DNA of 64,000 bases from Mesodorylaimus sp. YZB2_4 (Eukaryota > Nematoda > Enoplea > Dorylaimida > Dorylaimidae). The notes below the pieces were generated by a model. It was not told the origin of the DNA and did not search any database. It saw only the letters and a program-made list of their open reading frames with translations. The stretch is from contig JASANH010001726.1 in NCBI GenBank assembly GCA_030248295.1, positions 1 through 64,000 on the forward strand, read 5' to 3'. Positions within the stretch are counted from its first letter, which is position 1, and the number at the start of each line of letters is the position of its first letter. Below, one piece after another: positions 1 through 12,708 of this stretch. The translations under genes were made by a program, and so were the position numbers.

Positions 1-555
1 TCCTTCTTGACTTGTTAGCACTGGTGCTCCTTGCGTCGATTGCCTTGGTGTCCCTCGACTTGTTGATGCTGCTGGTTCTTCTGTCGATTTGCCTTGTGTT
101 TTCGGACTTGTCGAAGCTGGTGTTCTTTCTGTCGCTTCGCCCAGTCCTCCTGGACTTGTCGATGCTGATTGTCCATCTGTCGATTGGCCTGGTTTTTCTC
201 GACTTGTTGATGCTGGTGGTCGGTCTGTCGATTGGCCTGGACTTTTTGGACTTGTCGATGCTGTCGGTCCATATGTCGATTGGCCTGGTCTCCTCCGACT
301 AGTCGATGCTGATCGTCCTTGCGTCGATTGGTTTGGTCCTCCTCGACCAGTGTATGATGCTGGTCCTTCTGTCAGTTGGGCTAGTCCCACTTGACTTGTT
401 GATGTTTGTGGTCTCCCTGTCGATTGATTCGGTCCTCGCCTATTTGTTGATCCTGGTGGTCCAGATTTCGATTGACTGTTCGATGTGTCTTGTCTTCCCA
501 CGACTGTTGATTTCAGTGGTCCTTGACTACTGGATGATCTACCCTGTCCCTTAAC
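1..555. repeat. 48-bp tandem minisatellite
   Basis: About eleven head-to-tail units of 48 bp fill the window edge. Units begin with variants of CTTGTCGATGCTG and contain a GTCGATTGG core. They are clearest between about 11 and 440 and decay towards 555. Because 48 is divisible by 3, each reading frame repeats every 16 residues. One forward frame (11-394) gives a Gly/Pro/Asp pattern around VDWPG, another gives a Leu/Val-rich repeat, and a reverse frame (about 368 down to 15) gives a Gln/Asn/Arg/His-rich repeat. No start or splice context settles which frame, if any, is translated. The array may continue left of the window. Confidence 0.85.
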
Positions 556-1696
556 GAATAAAGCAAGCACTACAAGCGAGAAAGAAAAGTTTTTCAGCAG
601 TACCATTTTGTAGGACCAGTAGTGCTTGCAGCAGGCACAGGGCTAGAGTTTTGAGCTTCCCTGGGTAATGTCTATGTCGCGTTGATAGCCACTTTACCGA
701 GGTTCACAAGTTCACAATGAGGCCAGACTAGAAACGCAGCTGTAAGGCGTTTGTGTTTGGGTTATCATGAGAGCACATAATTTGGAAACATATTTTGCGG
801 AGCGTCATGATGTTTTTTTTCGAGAGATGATGCTCGCTTATCGACGAGAAAGAAGCGTTATTAAAATCATGCATGCGATTGTCAGCCGATCGTTAGGAAC
901 GATACATAAATTTTGTTACAGGTTGAGTCGCAAAGTTGTAGGATGTCTGCTTAGTTCTATCTGTTTGACGGATAGAAAAGTGAATATGAGAATAAATGAT
1001 GAGATCTTCAGATTATCGGTTTGGTTTTTTGGCCGTCACCTCACGTGATAGGTTGTTTATATACAATTCTCAAGTAAGGTTGGAATGACGTGCTGTTCCC
1101 ACATACTTATGGATTTACGTAGATATGCTGGGAGAACAAGCGCAACAAAACTGCGGACTACAAGAAACGTCAAAATTTTCAGTGGTTTGTTGGTGTCTGT
1201 TCGGGAAATGTTAGTATAAATTCAACTATAGGAAAAACTAGATGTCTGCCTCTATCTCGCAGATAACAATTTCAACAACATCTTTACGTGAGAAAATAAT
1301 GAACTTAAGCTGATTCGAAATATGTTACACAAGGAACAAAATGTTCGTATAATTTCTGGGGCACAAGGGTAACGCTTCTGACTTGCGACTTGTTTTGTCT
1401 GCAGTAGAGACATGAAACATTCACTTGTTTATTTGATGTTTAGAATACAAAACATCACGTTTTTCAGACTCGCTGCTGATGATTGCACGATATTGAGACA
1501 GTATTTACAACTCGGCAAAAGCTATTTGCAGGTGATAGGCAGAAACGTGGCTTTTTTAAGTCAATTGTGGTAAACTGAGTATTGCGCTCGCAGCAGTCAG
1601 GGGACATGTAAACCTTTCATTTTCATGCTTTGGCTTTTGAAATTTCATTGTTGCGCTCACTTTTTAGTGAGTGTAAGGCAGCAGGCTTATGCAGGG
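556..1696. other. intergenic, nothing recognised
   Basis: AT-rich sequence without a recognisable gene or RNA. A 93-codon open frame at 767-1048 shows no domain, signal peptide or splice context that would support it. The stretch probably includes the 3' flank of the lectin-PAN gene on the minus strand. Confidence 0.5.
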
Positions 1697-2532
1697 CTAT
1701 GGTACATACGTGTACAGTAAGCAGTTTGCAGCAGCAGTTTGGTTTCCCTTATCGTTTGCCGCCCAAGTGAACAGTTCGCATCTGGTTGTGCCTGTGTGAA
1801 AATTGAAACTGCGACACCAACTTCGGTTATTGCACTCGACAGAACAGCCAAGAATATTGCTGTCAGAGTGTGTTTGAATGGCGGCTTCTGTGAGGCACGT
1901 GCCTGGTACCAAGGTGTAGTCTTGGTTCGGATCTAAACAAGGACTATGAACAATACAAAAAACTTGAAAATGTAGCGCTTACTGGATACTTGGCACAACT
2001 GCCGCAGAGACGACCCACATGGCCAATCTCCAAATTTCGTGTACGATGTCCACAGGTGTGTACACTGGCCTCCGCGAAATAAACAGTCGTCGTTTATACG
2101 AGTTCTGATCCAAGTGTTCGCGCTAGCCAAGTTTGGATTTGGAGTCGTTGCGTCAGTGTACCAATACGATTGCAGAAAATTATTTTGCAAAAAACAAGGG
2201 GCATTATAATTTTCGCGTTGATGCCCAACCCAAATGAAAGTGTCGCCTCCTTTGCTCTGACGTTTAAAAAGGACTTCACTTAATTAAAACTATATATAGA
2301 CACCCCAAGTTTACAGTACCTACCTTCAAGTAAGCAGTTATCGCGCTCATTTCGCTGGTTGTATGAATTTGGGACATTGTTCCTCCATCCCCCGCGCACA
2401 CATCCCAACTGCCATCCCAGGCTGCTGATTTACTGCCAACGAAATAGCATCTTCCGCCATTCACGACTCCGCCATACTTATTAGCGCAGAAGCTTTTGAA
2501 ATCCGACTTTGCCATACACTCTAGCGAGGTGA
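1697..2532 (-). CDS. C-type lectin + PAN/apple domain protein (copy A, apparently intact)
   Basis: Three exons join in phase on the minus strand: 2532-2324, 2256-1983 and 1932-1697. The first two encode a C-type lectin domain. Exon 1 carries GGRCYF and the conserved Trp/Cys stretch (SWDVCAGDGGTMSQIH). Exon 2 carries FIWVGHQ and ends in the usual second half, GDWPCGSSLRQLCQ. Exon 3 encodes a C-terminal PAN/apple-like domain with CSVECNNRSWCRSFNF, six or more cysteines and a final YTYVP before the stop. The expected phase-1 signal-peptide exon, seen in the paralogues at 27.8 and 31.3 kb, was not found: the best candidate near 2.73 kb hits a stop after about 14 residues. By family knowledge this would be a secreted carbohydrate-binding or adhesive protein. 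The ligand is unknown. The Ca2+-binding EPN/QPD and WND motifs are not evident, so sugar binding is doubtful. Confidence 0.75.
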
Positions 2533-5500
2533 CTGAAAAAGAGGCATAGATTTTTCATGGGCGGGAATATTTAGCATTTTCACCGTACAGACATACTACA
2601 GGGTAAAACGCGGCAAAGAAAGGAGGGCATATACAGAGGTGTGCAGGAGCAGACATACCAGCTCCTGTCCTGTTGGCGAGTTATGATGCCGTCAATAAAA
2701 CTAGAAGATACGACCCGATACTCATTGCAGCAGCTCTCCGAATAGATTACTAATTTTGTTCTTGGCTTTAATACTGCATCCTGTACCTACGTAAGCTTAC
2801 AGGCCTGTCACCTGAAACCAAGGAAACCACATGGACACTAGTTCGTTTTAGGTGTGATCCTCCTGGGTCTTTTGAGAATCCCGATTATCGATAACAAGGT
2901 ATCAACTCGACAATGTGTTCCGAGAACCAGCGGAGGAGGAATAGACCAGGAACTACGTAAATGGCAATGGAAGCCTAGCTAGGCATACGGATGGGCCTGA
3001 TGTCATGTTTTATATGTTTAATACTAGTAAATTCAAAAATTTGTCAGTGTATTTATCGTATGACTAAGCATCATATATGCCGATTGAGAGTTGCATTTAG
3101 CACTATAGCAACACAAACTACAAGCTTTTCGCAGAGTCTCCACATGGAATCTTATAGTAGGTCTTTACACCTTACCGCAATCATAGGAGCGTGGTATACG
3201 TTTTATATACATAAAGCTAGAGTGCTGTTAGAGTGTGTTTGAATATTGCTGCTATGAGCGGCTATAAGTTCCAGCAATTTCAAGGTACATTTTTAAACCA
3301 AAGGGCCTCATTTTAAAGTTAAAAAACTGAATTTCATACATATATTAATGCTGTCATGCTCTAAGCTGTATTCGCATAGAGATGCAAATAAAGCTTACCT
3401 GCTTAAGTTATCTAAAATATACTGTAGGTACATACATTTTCTGTATGGCCTTTATTCTTTGTAGTTTTCTCTAGAGTTGAGATGAATTGACAATTCTGCG
3501 CCTTTATTTATAATCATTCCTTTATTCCACTCCTTCTCAAACACAAAGGTTTACTTCCGCACACTAGCCGTATGAAGCTTTTAGGCAGGCCAAGGCAACA
3601 CACAGGCGGCTTCTGTGAGTCTGGACCTACGTCACCCAGAATACATCAACTAATGCACGTACACCCACCCGGAACCTTTATTATCAGCCAATTTTTCAAT
3701 CGAAGTTCAAATAAAAAATTGGAAGTGACTTGTTCATACATCAGGTCACTTATCTTTTTGATGGACGGAAGAGCTGAACGGGCCAATTCTTTTCCGTCTT
3801 GACTAATCCGCGTTTGCGACCTACTTTACCTATGACCGCCCCAAGTAAGGACTAAGTTACTAGCTCGGATTACACGAATTTCCAATCATCTACAGTTTAA
3901 AAACTGATAAATTAATTCATTATCCAAAAACTTTAGGGAGAATATTTTAAAAAACTGCAGGAAGATTTCAGATATGCTGAGTGGAAGTCTACAACTTACT
4001 TGTTAGTAAGTCAGTCAGAACAAGGCAACCGTAACAGTAGGAAACGGGAGAGCCGTTATGCAAGGTAGGTAAACACAAGTGAGAAACATGCTGGTTCTTG
4101 TATAGTGGAGGAGCAGAATTGTCGGTTCATCTCAACTCTCTAAATTATGCTCTGAATTTTTATCATTCCTAAGTGATCTTCTGTGACGTTGCTTTCTGGG
4201 TTTCAGCGTGACAAGCGCGACAGACTGAAGTCCCTGGTGTACTTCAATATATTCTGTTTCTTTTCAAATAACTTGTAATTCTTGCTTCGAACCTAATTGA
4301 GTTGTTATTGATTCAATGAAACTGGGTGAAGAATTTGATGCTAATGATGGAAGGACCGGTTTGGGGGGGGGGGGGCTTATACCAAATGATGTGTATTCCA
4401 TGAATGTATTCGAGGATGAGTTATCAGTCCAGAATTACAATAAAGAATCAAATCACAGTCCCAGTTACTGTAGGCTTTGAGTCTGTGAGCAAGCCTCTAT
4501 TAGTTGAGTACACGAATTTCTGTAATTATTCCGGATCACACGTGATGATCAGAATTTTTCTGGGGGTGTTTTCTGTGTCCAACCATATAAAGACACGTAT
4601 AGGCTATCGCATCAACTCTACGGGAAGAGAAAGAGGACGTATTCGTTGTATGGACGCCAAAGCACCTATTATTCGGATTCATCGAACAAATCGTGCTGAA
4701 CAAAGCACAGCATCGGCTCAACGTAATTGTTATGATCACGAAATACTACTTGTGCGCACAGCGCAAAAATTAATCATTCGTGATGTCAAACATTCGCTTC
4801 AGCATCTTCTTTAGAAGATTTCTCCTTGATCAGTGGCACATTTCTCAAGCCCGTCCTGTTTTAGAAGAGTTGTAAGCCATATGGAAATCTTGCATGTGAT
4901 AAGCAATCCTTTTCCGTGGCTTTTCTCATATGATGCTTATGTACCTTGCACTAACCTTCTCCCGTTACAAATTTTAAAAACCCTCAAAAAAACCATCTAC
5001 GAAAAAATCAACCCTACGGGATGGTCACTTTCTTTGGTAGATAGACAGTTAATGGTGAATGTGCCAAGCGATAGCTTTTAGATTTTGTTTCTGATCCCTT
5101 CGCTGCATTACAAGACTTGCAATGATGAGAGTTACCGATGAGTTGGCTCTGATGCGAAATAGTGCCTGCTTCAATTGACCGTGAGTATGTGGGCTTTGTA
5201 CGTATATAGGGGAGGTTACAGCAAGAAAAAGTGAACAGCTCGCATGGTAAGTTCAAAGAGGTTGTACATTAATTGGTCAGTCACCACACCTTTATCTTTA
5301 TCGATCATTCAGCTGTTTTAAACAAGACAGCAAAGTATCAAGCAGAACTAATGGGCCACTGTGAAGAGCTAGGATCCAATAAGTCAATCGCTGCTTATCT
5401 GTTATCCCTAAGCAATTGGTAGGCGTAAGGTGCAACCCGATCAGACAGACAAGTAGCTAAGTCCTTCAGGAAACCATGATCTGATTTAGGATGTGCCATT

Positions 5501-5836
5501 TGACTGGTAATCAAAGATCGCTAAGTTCATCCCCACTAATAGCTGAGCTTACTTGAACTCGGGATGAAAAACCTACCGTAAACGAGACGAATATTGATCA
5601 TGTCCCAGCACATTTTTCTCACACATCCATCACATTAATGGCAAACTGCAGAGAACCCGTTCCACGCCAATACTACACCCTGTTATTGGAGCAACGATTT
5701 CAAATTCCGCAGTTTCTCCATTCCAATTTAACAGTACAATCTATGAAACGAAACATATACTAGCAGAAAACTTGACATCGCTTAACAGTCTTGATGCAGA
5801 CTCTCAATACAGAATTAATGGAAACCAGAATTAATA
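2533..5836. other. intergenic, no gene recognised
   Basis: No exon with family similarity and good splice context was found. A run of 13 G lies at 4363-4375. Open frames such as 4404-4814 (136 codons) have no hydrophobic, cysteine or repeat pattern and read like chance frames. The missing first exon of the lectin-PAN gene probably lies in the left part. Confidence 0.5.
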
Positions 5837-8413
5837 TCACAATCCCGACTCCAACTTCTCCACCGACTTCAGGACCTGACCTGTCCTGACAACGGGAATA
5901 CTCCTTACTCGACCTGCGCTAGCCATGGTCGATACCCTCGGTAAGGAAGCGGTGGATGCTGATAATCGTCGGAATGTGGCAGGTGTGGGTGGTCTCGCAT
6001 AATTGCCATCATAATCGGCCAAAGATTTTGCAGCAACTAATCTGATCGGGACAACTCTTTCGTTACCATTGTGAATATCGATTGGGCTCGTGGTGGCGGG
6101 CAAAAATGAGGGTTTAGTCCATAGACGACGGAACTTTGAGTCGATAGGGACGGATTTCGTGGACACGACATCATCGTGGAGACCAAAAGCAGGAGACAAG
6201 TATGTGGCGTCCATTACTGGAATATTTCCGTTGACATCTGCACATTTTTTGCATTCTAACGACGGTGGTTGAGACTTGGGACGAGGACTTGGTGTGCGAC
6301 TCAGTAGTTGGCGGGGATAGATGATAGCCATCTTTTTATTTGATGGCTTCAGTTGAAGAAACCCGGCCAATTTACTAGATGATTTTCCATTAGAGCGCGA
6401 TCCAAGATGCCCCGATGTGCCATTGAGTGGTTGGGAGGATGACGTGGGCTTAACGCAAGCGTACGCCGCTGGCTTGAGCTCCGCCTTTTCCTCGTTTGTC
6501 TGTTCCCTGTCATGTGCCGCAAGTTTCTTTTCCATTTCTTCATTTTTATGTTTGCCTTGTCCAATTGTTAGGCCATCTTTAATGGCAGACATTGCTCGAA
6601 GAACAGCTGGCACTGTCCTCGTTGGCAAAGGCGCTGAGCTGTTTTTAGACATTGGAGGCTTTCCGTTAGCTTCATTTAAACTGGGAGTGGAAATCTTGGC
6701 CAGATTTCCCGCAGGAGTGTTTGCTGACTCCAAATTTTCCAACTCACTAAACGTCTGCAACATATACGTGCTAGATCAATAACGCAACAATAACGTGCTA
6801 GATCCACTGTACTTTCAAGGCTTATTGTTAGCTTTAAAACGTACCTTGCTGATCATTTCTGCCATGTACCCTTTACTGTCTTTCGATCTTAGGATTCTCA
6901 TAGCGTTATCCAAAGCGACTAAATAATTTTCATCGATCGGCGATACCAAGGCATTTTTGAAAAGCGGCATAAGCTTGCATAATTTCATCCTAAAAATGCA
7001 ACTTCGCAAAATCCCTTTCAAAAGAACCTACCAAATGTTTTAGAATTTCAGTGACTTTATACAATGTTTTAGATTTAGTTATCCTGCCATTTTGCTCAAA
7101 CTTTCAAAAGTTTAACGATGGTTCAAAACATTTTTTTTCTTGCAGCGAAAAACTTGCTCACCTGACATTTAGCACGGTATCGCTAGCCAATTCCATAGCG
7201 CACAAGAATAGATGATGTTTGAAAAAGCTTTTTGACATAAGCTCAATTGACATTTCGCATGAATCCAAGAATAGGACTCGTTTATGGCAACTGCGATTGT
7301 GAGCAAGACTGTCCTTGCAAAAATTCGCAGTGCATTGTGCCTCTTTCGACGATTTTATTTCTCCAGTCCACTTCAATAGTACCCTCAAGGCTGCAAGTCG
7401 ACATGGTAAAGCTCGCTGAAAGTATCAGGATCACTTGTACCACACATAAATCAGTTCTAAAATGTCTGAAATTTAACCTTAGTAGCCCTAAAGTAGGTCC
7501 AGTTCCGTTGCATTAAAATGACTGAACTACTTACAGCTGCTAATACTTCGTCTTTGATCATCGGTATGAAAATTTGGCACAGCTCGTCATTGGAGAAGAA
7601 TCGACACAAACAAGAAAATGCCAACAGTAGCTGTTCGTGGGTACGCCATTGACTTCCATTTCGAGTAAGGCGATTGCATGTGAGTAGGGCACGTATCATA
7701 CGAGCATGGGCTGGGTGGAACTAGAAGAGAAAGCTTAAACAATTTTTAACATGTGCAGATATAGTGTACCTGAGGGCAAAAGTTTCTGCAGGCTTTTTCT
7801 CCAACTCCATCACTTGGCGATCCATTTCCATAAATGCAGTCGAGAATTTCTTCCAAGCGACAAGCCAGATGGCTTATGACTTCTACATCGCCCGTATAGG
7901 ACAAATCGATAAACGAGTCGATAATTAAAGGGGGGTCGTGTTTGAGCGAGCGAGCAAATTCATGAAACACGGCCGCCACATGGACTCGTACATTGCCCTC
8001 TGGTTCGCGACATAGACGTTTAAAATGAGGAAGTAAAAATTCTTTCATCAAATTATCTTTGTTCGACGAAGAAGACAATTGCGTTGAGAGCTGAAAATAA
8101 TTAAACGCGCATTCAAACCTTCACTCACGAGGCATAGCACCGACTGAGTGTGTGAGTGGCTGAAAGAATCACGAGGTACTAACCGTCTTACATGGCTGCT
8201 TTTCGTTGGAACTTGCGCACTTTAGGCAGAAAATTGTAAAATCACGCCCACCAACTAGTTCAAGCACCAAAATACAAAAACCTCTTTTCATCGCTCCTGT
8301 CAAAACAGGTGCACACTTACGTGGAAGTTCGACACATCCTGCCCTCGCCGATGGCGCGCACTTGGCCAAGCATATTGAACCATATCGACGGCAGCTGCTA
8401 GTTTTCCAGCCAT
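5837..8413 (-). CDS. PPP4R4: PP4 regulatory subunit 4-like HEAT-repeat protein (5' end missing)
   Basis: Six exons join in phase on the minus strand: 8413-8321, 8090-7770, 7720-7535, 7415-7162, 6989-6845 and 6754-5837. The protein starts with helical HEAT-type repeats (for example HFKRLCREPEGNVRVHVAAV and RALPCRLAALRVLL). It has the A-subunit-like signature LASDTVLNVRMKLCKLMP, which matches my recollection of the vertebrate PPP4R4 core. The last exon (306 codons including the stop) is a Ser/Pro/Lys-rich, probably disordered tail, as in that family. Such subunits scaffold the PP4 catalytic phosphatase, mostly in the cytoplasm. Exons for the N-terminal repeats should lie above 8.4 kb but were not identified. 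The 8413-8321 exon is the least certain: it is accepted because its phase fits and it starts after a CTCTAG acceptor, but another open frame overlaps it. Family call fairly sure, orthology less so. Confidence 0.72.
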
Positions 8414-9727
8414 CTAGAGCACGAATGGGAATCGCCAATTCCGGAATGACCAAAGAGATCTGACGTTCTAATTCGAAAATCAAACGTTTCACAATCGCAC
8501 CCGACAGCAAAAATGTCAAAGTTGCGCCACGGCTTTTTTTAATTTCCCGCCAATTATAAATTACGACTTCTGAATGCACCGATGGATAACAAGACCATAT
8601 TTTGGCGTCTGGCGCTCTCTAAAATGAAAAAATTCGACATCGACAATACATTTTCTAGTTTATAGTATTTTGAAATGCAGCGAATAATTGGCGATTAGGC
8701 CCTTATGTTTGCCCATTCGCATTCCACTCAGGGTTGTTTCCAGATCAAGACGCTACCAATGACGACTGACCTAGATTTCCTTTTCGCCAAAACTGGACAT
8801 ATTAGGATAGTGGACGACTTTCAGCACAATACTGGCTAGGTAGATTCTTTAGTTACAATAGAAACTTTTGAATGATGCTGCAAAGTTTGAGTTTTTCGTC
8901 CTGCCAGCCTTGACAATTTTCTGCAATCAACTTTCATTGTTGATATTCGCAAGGACATATAGGCTGGGTAAGAAAAGGTAAAAACGATCATAGCTGTCTT
9001 ATGTACCTTGTATGGCCACAGATAATTCTTCGACTTTGCTTGCTCCTACGCCACACTCGAGTAGGGATCTAAAAAAAAGTAAAGTGAAAGCGGGAATGAT
9101 GATGATGAGACTTTAAAAATAGACTCGAAGGAGAGGGCGGAAAACAACAATTTTCTGACGTGCTATGGGATTTAACTAAGCGCATTGAGATTCGAGGCTA
9201 GCTCTACCGTTTTTGATGCTTTGCTACTGTGGCGTCAATCGAGAATTAGAATTTTAAATTACATTTACAATGGCGTGGCGTCCGCATTCACCATATGCCA
9301 TTGATTTTTGCTTTGTTATAAAGCAGAAGCACAAGAAGCGCATTTAGTTGCACGATGACCAGGAAAAATGCCATCGAGCTAAGAGTTGGGTTCGGCTTTT
9401 AGAATAGTCTGCCTGCTTTAGCTTGCCTTTATAAAATTATAATGAATAGAAAAGCATTGAATCGCTAAAAGATCAAGAGGATGGGCAATAATTGCACTAA
9501 CGCATTTTATCCACTTTGTAATTCTGTTTTGTGCTAAAAAAGGAAGTCAAAGCAACAAGAACATGCTTTCTTTAAAATAGATCACACAAAATTTTTCATA
9601 GAATTCAATATTTCAAGTTGAGGCAGTAGGACTATACATTTTGAATATTTAGTACATAAAAGTAGAACTACGCAGAGTACTGCACAATACACATCTTTGT
9701 TTAGTCATCATAGCTCCCTATTGGTGA
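8414..9727. other. probable 5' region or introns of the PPP4R4-like gene
   Basis: A 136-codon minus-strand frame (8579-8169) extends open up to a plausible acceptor at about 8618, but its phase does not fit the downstream exons. It could be an upstream exon broken by one base, or a chance frame. The remainder is AT-rich with no recognised exon. Confidence 0.35.
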
Positions 9728-10081
9728 GTTGGCGGGAGCCGGAGTGAGGTCACGAGCGATAAAGAGAGATCAATTCTCTGTATCTGGCCACGATCGTCAA
9801 AGCGTCATAATGTTTCGCCTAACTATCATAATCTTACCACGCAATCCTCTTTAGCTTCCAGCTCGCCTGCAGTCTTCCAGCAGAAGCTAGTCAAGAATCT
9901 TCCAAGTGACTTGGGCCATCCCATTTCTACAAAGATCCTCAATCAAGAAATAGGAAAAGCATCTCTAAAACCTAAAGTGGAAAAAGTTCTAGGCAAGAGT
10001 AATGGTTTTGTGACAAAGCCAACTCTCCTTCTATATCGACCAATAGCTCGAAAAAGTGTCCCTGAATCGATCTTCCTCACC
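9728..10081 (+). other. possible coding exon of unknown gene
   Basis: An open frame of about 117 codons without an ATG runs from just after a TGA to a TAG. Its composition is unlike the flanks: Ser/Lys/Pro-rich, with a patch around LGKSNGFVTKPTLLLYRPIA. CTCTTTAG at about 9852 or CCTGCAG at about 9871 could be an acceptor for a terminal exon. No domain is recognised and no partner exon was found. Chance cannot be excluded. Confidence 0.2.
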
Positions 10082-10448
10082 TAGCTCTGCGTTTAACAAA
10101 TGTTGGCAATCAGTCTGACCCCATGCAGCTGTGAAAACATACGCAAAAATAATATAGTTCAAGGGCGGAGGAAAATATTTTGCAACCATAGATTCTCGTT
10201 GAGCTTGACAACAACTAACGCTGCTTGGCACGTGTGTAAAATGAGTGGTAAAAGCATACAGCTTGTTACTCGGATAGGTACTCCTTATTTCCCAATCCCC
10301 TTTGTGCCTATTATAAGCTAACAAAGTATTGTGAGACTGGACAGAGACTAACGGTAAAAATTATTTTGGTTGTCAGTTGTCCAAAGAAATTCCAAGCAGT
10401 TTTTGAGAACGTCTTATTTTCCGTCTTAGTTTCGATTAGCATATTTCT

Positions 10449-10497
10449 ATGTCTGCCTCGAAAAAGCTGAAAAAATTAACCGGCTCCTCAGTTCAAG
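10449..10497 (+). other. possible first exon of the 12.2-kb gene
   Basis: ATG followed by 15 further codons (MSASKKLKKLTGSSVQ) ends in a phase-1 donor (CAAG then GTAAAC). The exon at 12239 begins in the matching phase, so the two could be spliced across a 1.7-kb intron. This rests on phase alone. Confidence 0.2.
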
Positions 10498-12238
10498 GTA
10501 AACAAACAAGGATGAAGCAGGAGATGCAAAGACGAGCATTAGATAATTTAGGATAAAGCTGCTAAGGAAATAAAGAAAGCGGCTAGTTTAAAAGAAATGA
10601 GAAGCAGAAGCGGAAAATGAGCTCAGCTAAAGCGCGTCATTTTAAAAACAAGCAGCTAGTTGGAAGAGAAAGTCTGTGACATAACCGAATGCGTCGCCCG
10701 CCGCCTGTCGGTCTAGACAGAGAAACGTCAATGAATGAGAAGCACAGCAAAACGGGCGTGTAGCATTACCAGCTGGGCCCCCCGTACATTCAGGAGAAAT
10801 TGATAGCAGCTGGCATTTACGGCAAATGTAAATATTGCTTGGCAATGATATGCTTAATTAAAACTACCAATATAATAGTTACACCTGTTTGCTGTCTTAA
10901 ATTTCTCTGTGTTCTCGCATTGTTGGTACCAGACCAACTTCGACTTAGATTTGCCAAACTAGATTAGCAGATTTGATAAACAAGGCGGGGATATATTTTA
11001 AGTTCGCTCTCACTTGTATCTGTATCTATCATACATACAGTATATCTCGCCTACAAGGAAACTCACGCAGGATTCTCAATTTTGAGGAATTTTGCAACAG
11101 AACGCACTTGCAAATTTTTGCAGTGAACGGTCCTGAGCAATCCTCAATTAATCTAATCGAAACGGTTAGATCGGAGAAGCAGCTCTGGTTTGATATTGGC
11201 GCTTCGCTTTAAAGGCGTTTGACCCAATAAATTAGGACTTCATGCTCCTATTTAGGATAAGGCTGCTTTGGATGAAAGAATTGAGAAGTGAGACCTTGGG
11301 ACTAATTGTAAGTTCTACCGCTGTAGAAGCCCTGTGTGCTGCAGCAAACCAGCTAGGTTATAAAAAATAAAGTACCTGACGGAACGTTATCACTTGGGTA
11401 AGGATATCCGTCAAGGGTCCCATATTCCCTACATAGTTTATTGTCGTCACGTTCTGGTGACAGGACCACAGGAAACAGTAAGCTAGATGAGAATGGTGTT
11501 CCTGTCTTTGGATAAGAAACTGACCAGTGAATTCGAAGACGACCCTTGCTCCGAAAAAAGGGTCGGCTCTGAACGTCCCTGAGTGATTTTAGTTGGGCAA
11601 TACCTTGAAAAAACGAAATGCCCTAATTGAGCGAACTGCCTGAAGGCAGCAGACGAGTGGACAAGGTTCGGTTCGTGGCTATTACAATAGGTCACAACCC
11701 AGTTTATTGGTAAAAACCAGGAACTGATAAAAAGATGGAAACAGTCCAAAAATTTGACCTCGGTAGTCCAAGTGCAATTTTAAATGATAGTTACTTAGCA
11801 AAGTGGCGAAGTGGCTTCATAAATAATGTTTCTATCCATTATGATGTGTGCTCAAAGACAAACTGCCCTGTATAATCGATGTCGAAATGTTGAAAAAATA
11901 GTATCATACATGTTCTGTTGGTATGTACGGTATGTAAAAACGTCGAAATTCTTTAATGCAGACTGGGGACCATTAAGATTTGAAAAATTTCGAAGTCCTT
12001 GAGAAAGGCCAAATTTTTGCCATCTTCATTGAAACTCTGGTGCTCACTTACGTACTTTTTTAGTGTTCTGTCAACGATTCTACGATACAAAGTCTTCAAG
12101 CCAACTGTAAGACCTACAACAGCATGTATCTACTAAATGTTTAAGACGTCCGGTAGATACTTGTACTTACTATACCCTGCCGAAAGCATTTTTTAGAAAG
12201 AGGTAATAAAACTAATCCAATTTGTTTTCGTATCATAG
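10498..12238. other. intergenic or intronic, nothing recognised
   Basis: AT-rich DNA with poly-A patches. The open frames here (10845-10642 minus, 10973-11212 plus, 11749-11483 minus) show no conserved pattern. Confidence 0.4.
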
Positions 12239-12569
12239 GTGTCCTGGCATTGATTATCTGCAATGTAATTATGCTGTATAATTATCAAACTCGTAGCAAG
12301 CAGGTAACCACCATGACTGCGGCTGGCACCTATCAAACGATCATCGACAAGGAAGCTCGACGACGACAACGCGAAAAAACCTTGATGACGATGACCATCG
12401 CAGATTCGCTGCTGACTACGGCCGGAATGATTGCCCTCATCTTATTCTACACAGGCGTCTACGCTTCGCTAATCTTTACATTGTGCTCGAACAAATTGTT
12501 CGCTCCGCTGTTAGACAGCACATGGGACAAGTCAACCAGGCCCCCGTACGATCAGCATCCATCAGCTAG
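12239..12569 (+). CDS. exon of a putative multi-pass membrane protein (GPCR-like)
   Basis: A 331-bp segment is bounded by an acceptor (TATCATAG) and a donor (GCTAG then GTACAG), open in phase 1 to phase 2. It encodes the end of one hydrophobic helix (VLALIICNVIMLYN) and a basic hydrophilic loop (KEARRRQREKTLM). A second long hydrophobic stretch follows (ADSLLTTAGMIALILFYTG and beyond), then a polar tail. The layout resembles the TM5, third intracellular loop and TM6 region of a seven-helix receptor, but no diagnostic motif is visible. No neighbouring exon is firmly placed. A foldback element lies only 140 bp downstream, so the rest of the gene may be distant or lost. Confidence 0.4.
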
Positions 12570-12708
12570 GTACAGCATGGTAAAACCAATGGTTCTTGTT
12601 GCAGTAGGCACAGTTACAGTACGTCAGTAATTTTGAAGATATACAGTACGTAGATGCACAGTGGGGGGCGTGGTAAACTTGAAAAAGATAACTCTTAGGC
12701 GATATAGC

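Noticed and set aside
4404-4814. 136-codon plus-strand open frame
   Set aside because: No domain, no splice context, mirrored by a minus-strand frame; composition like the surrounding AT-rich DNA.
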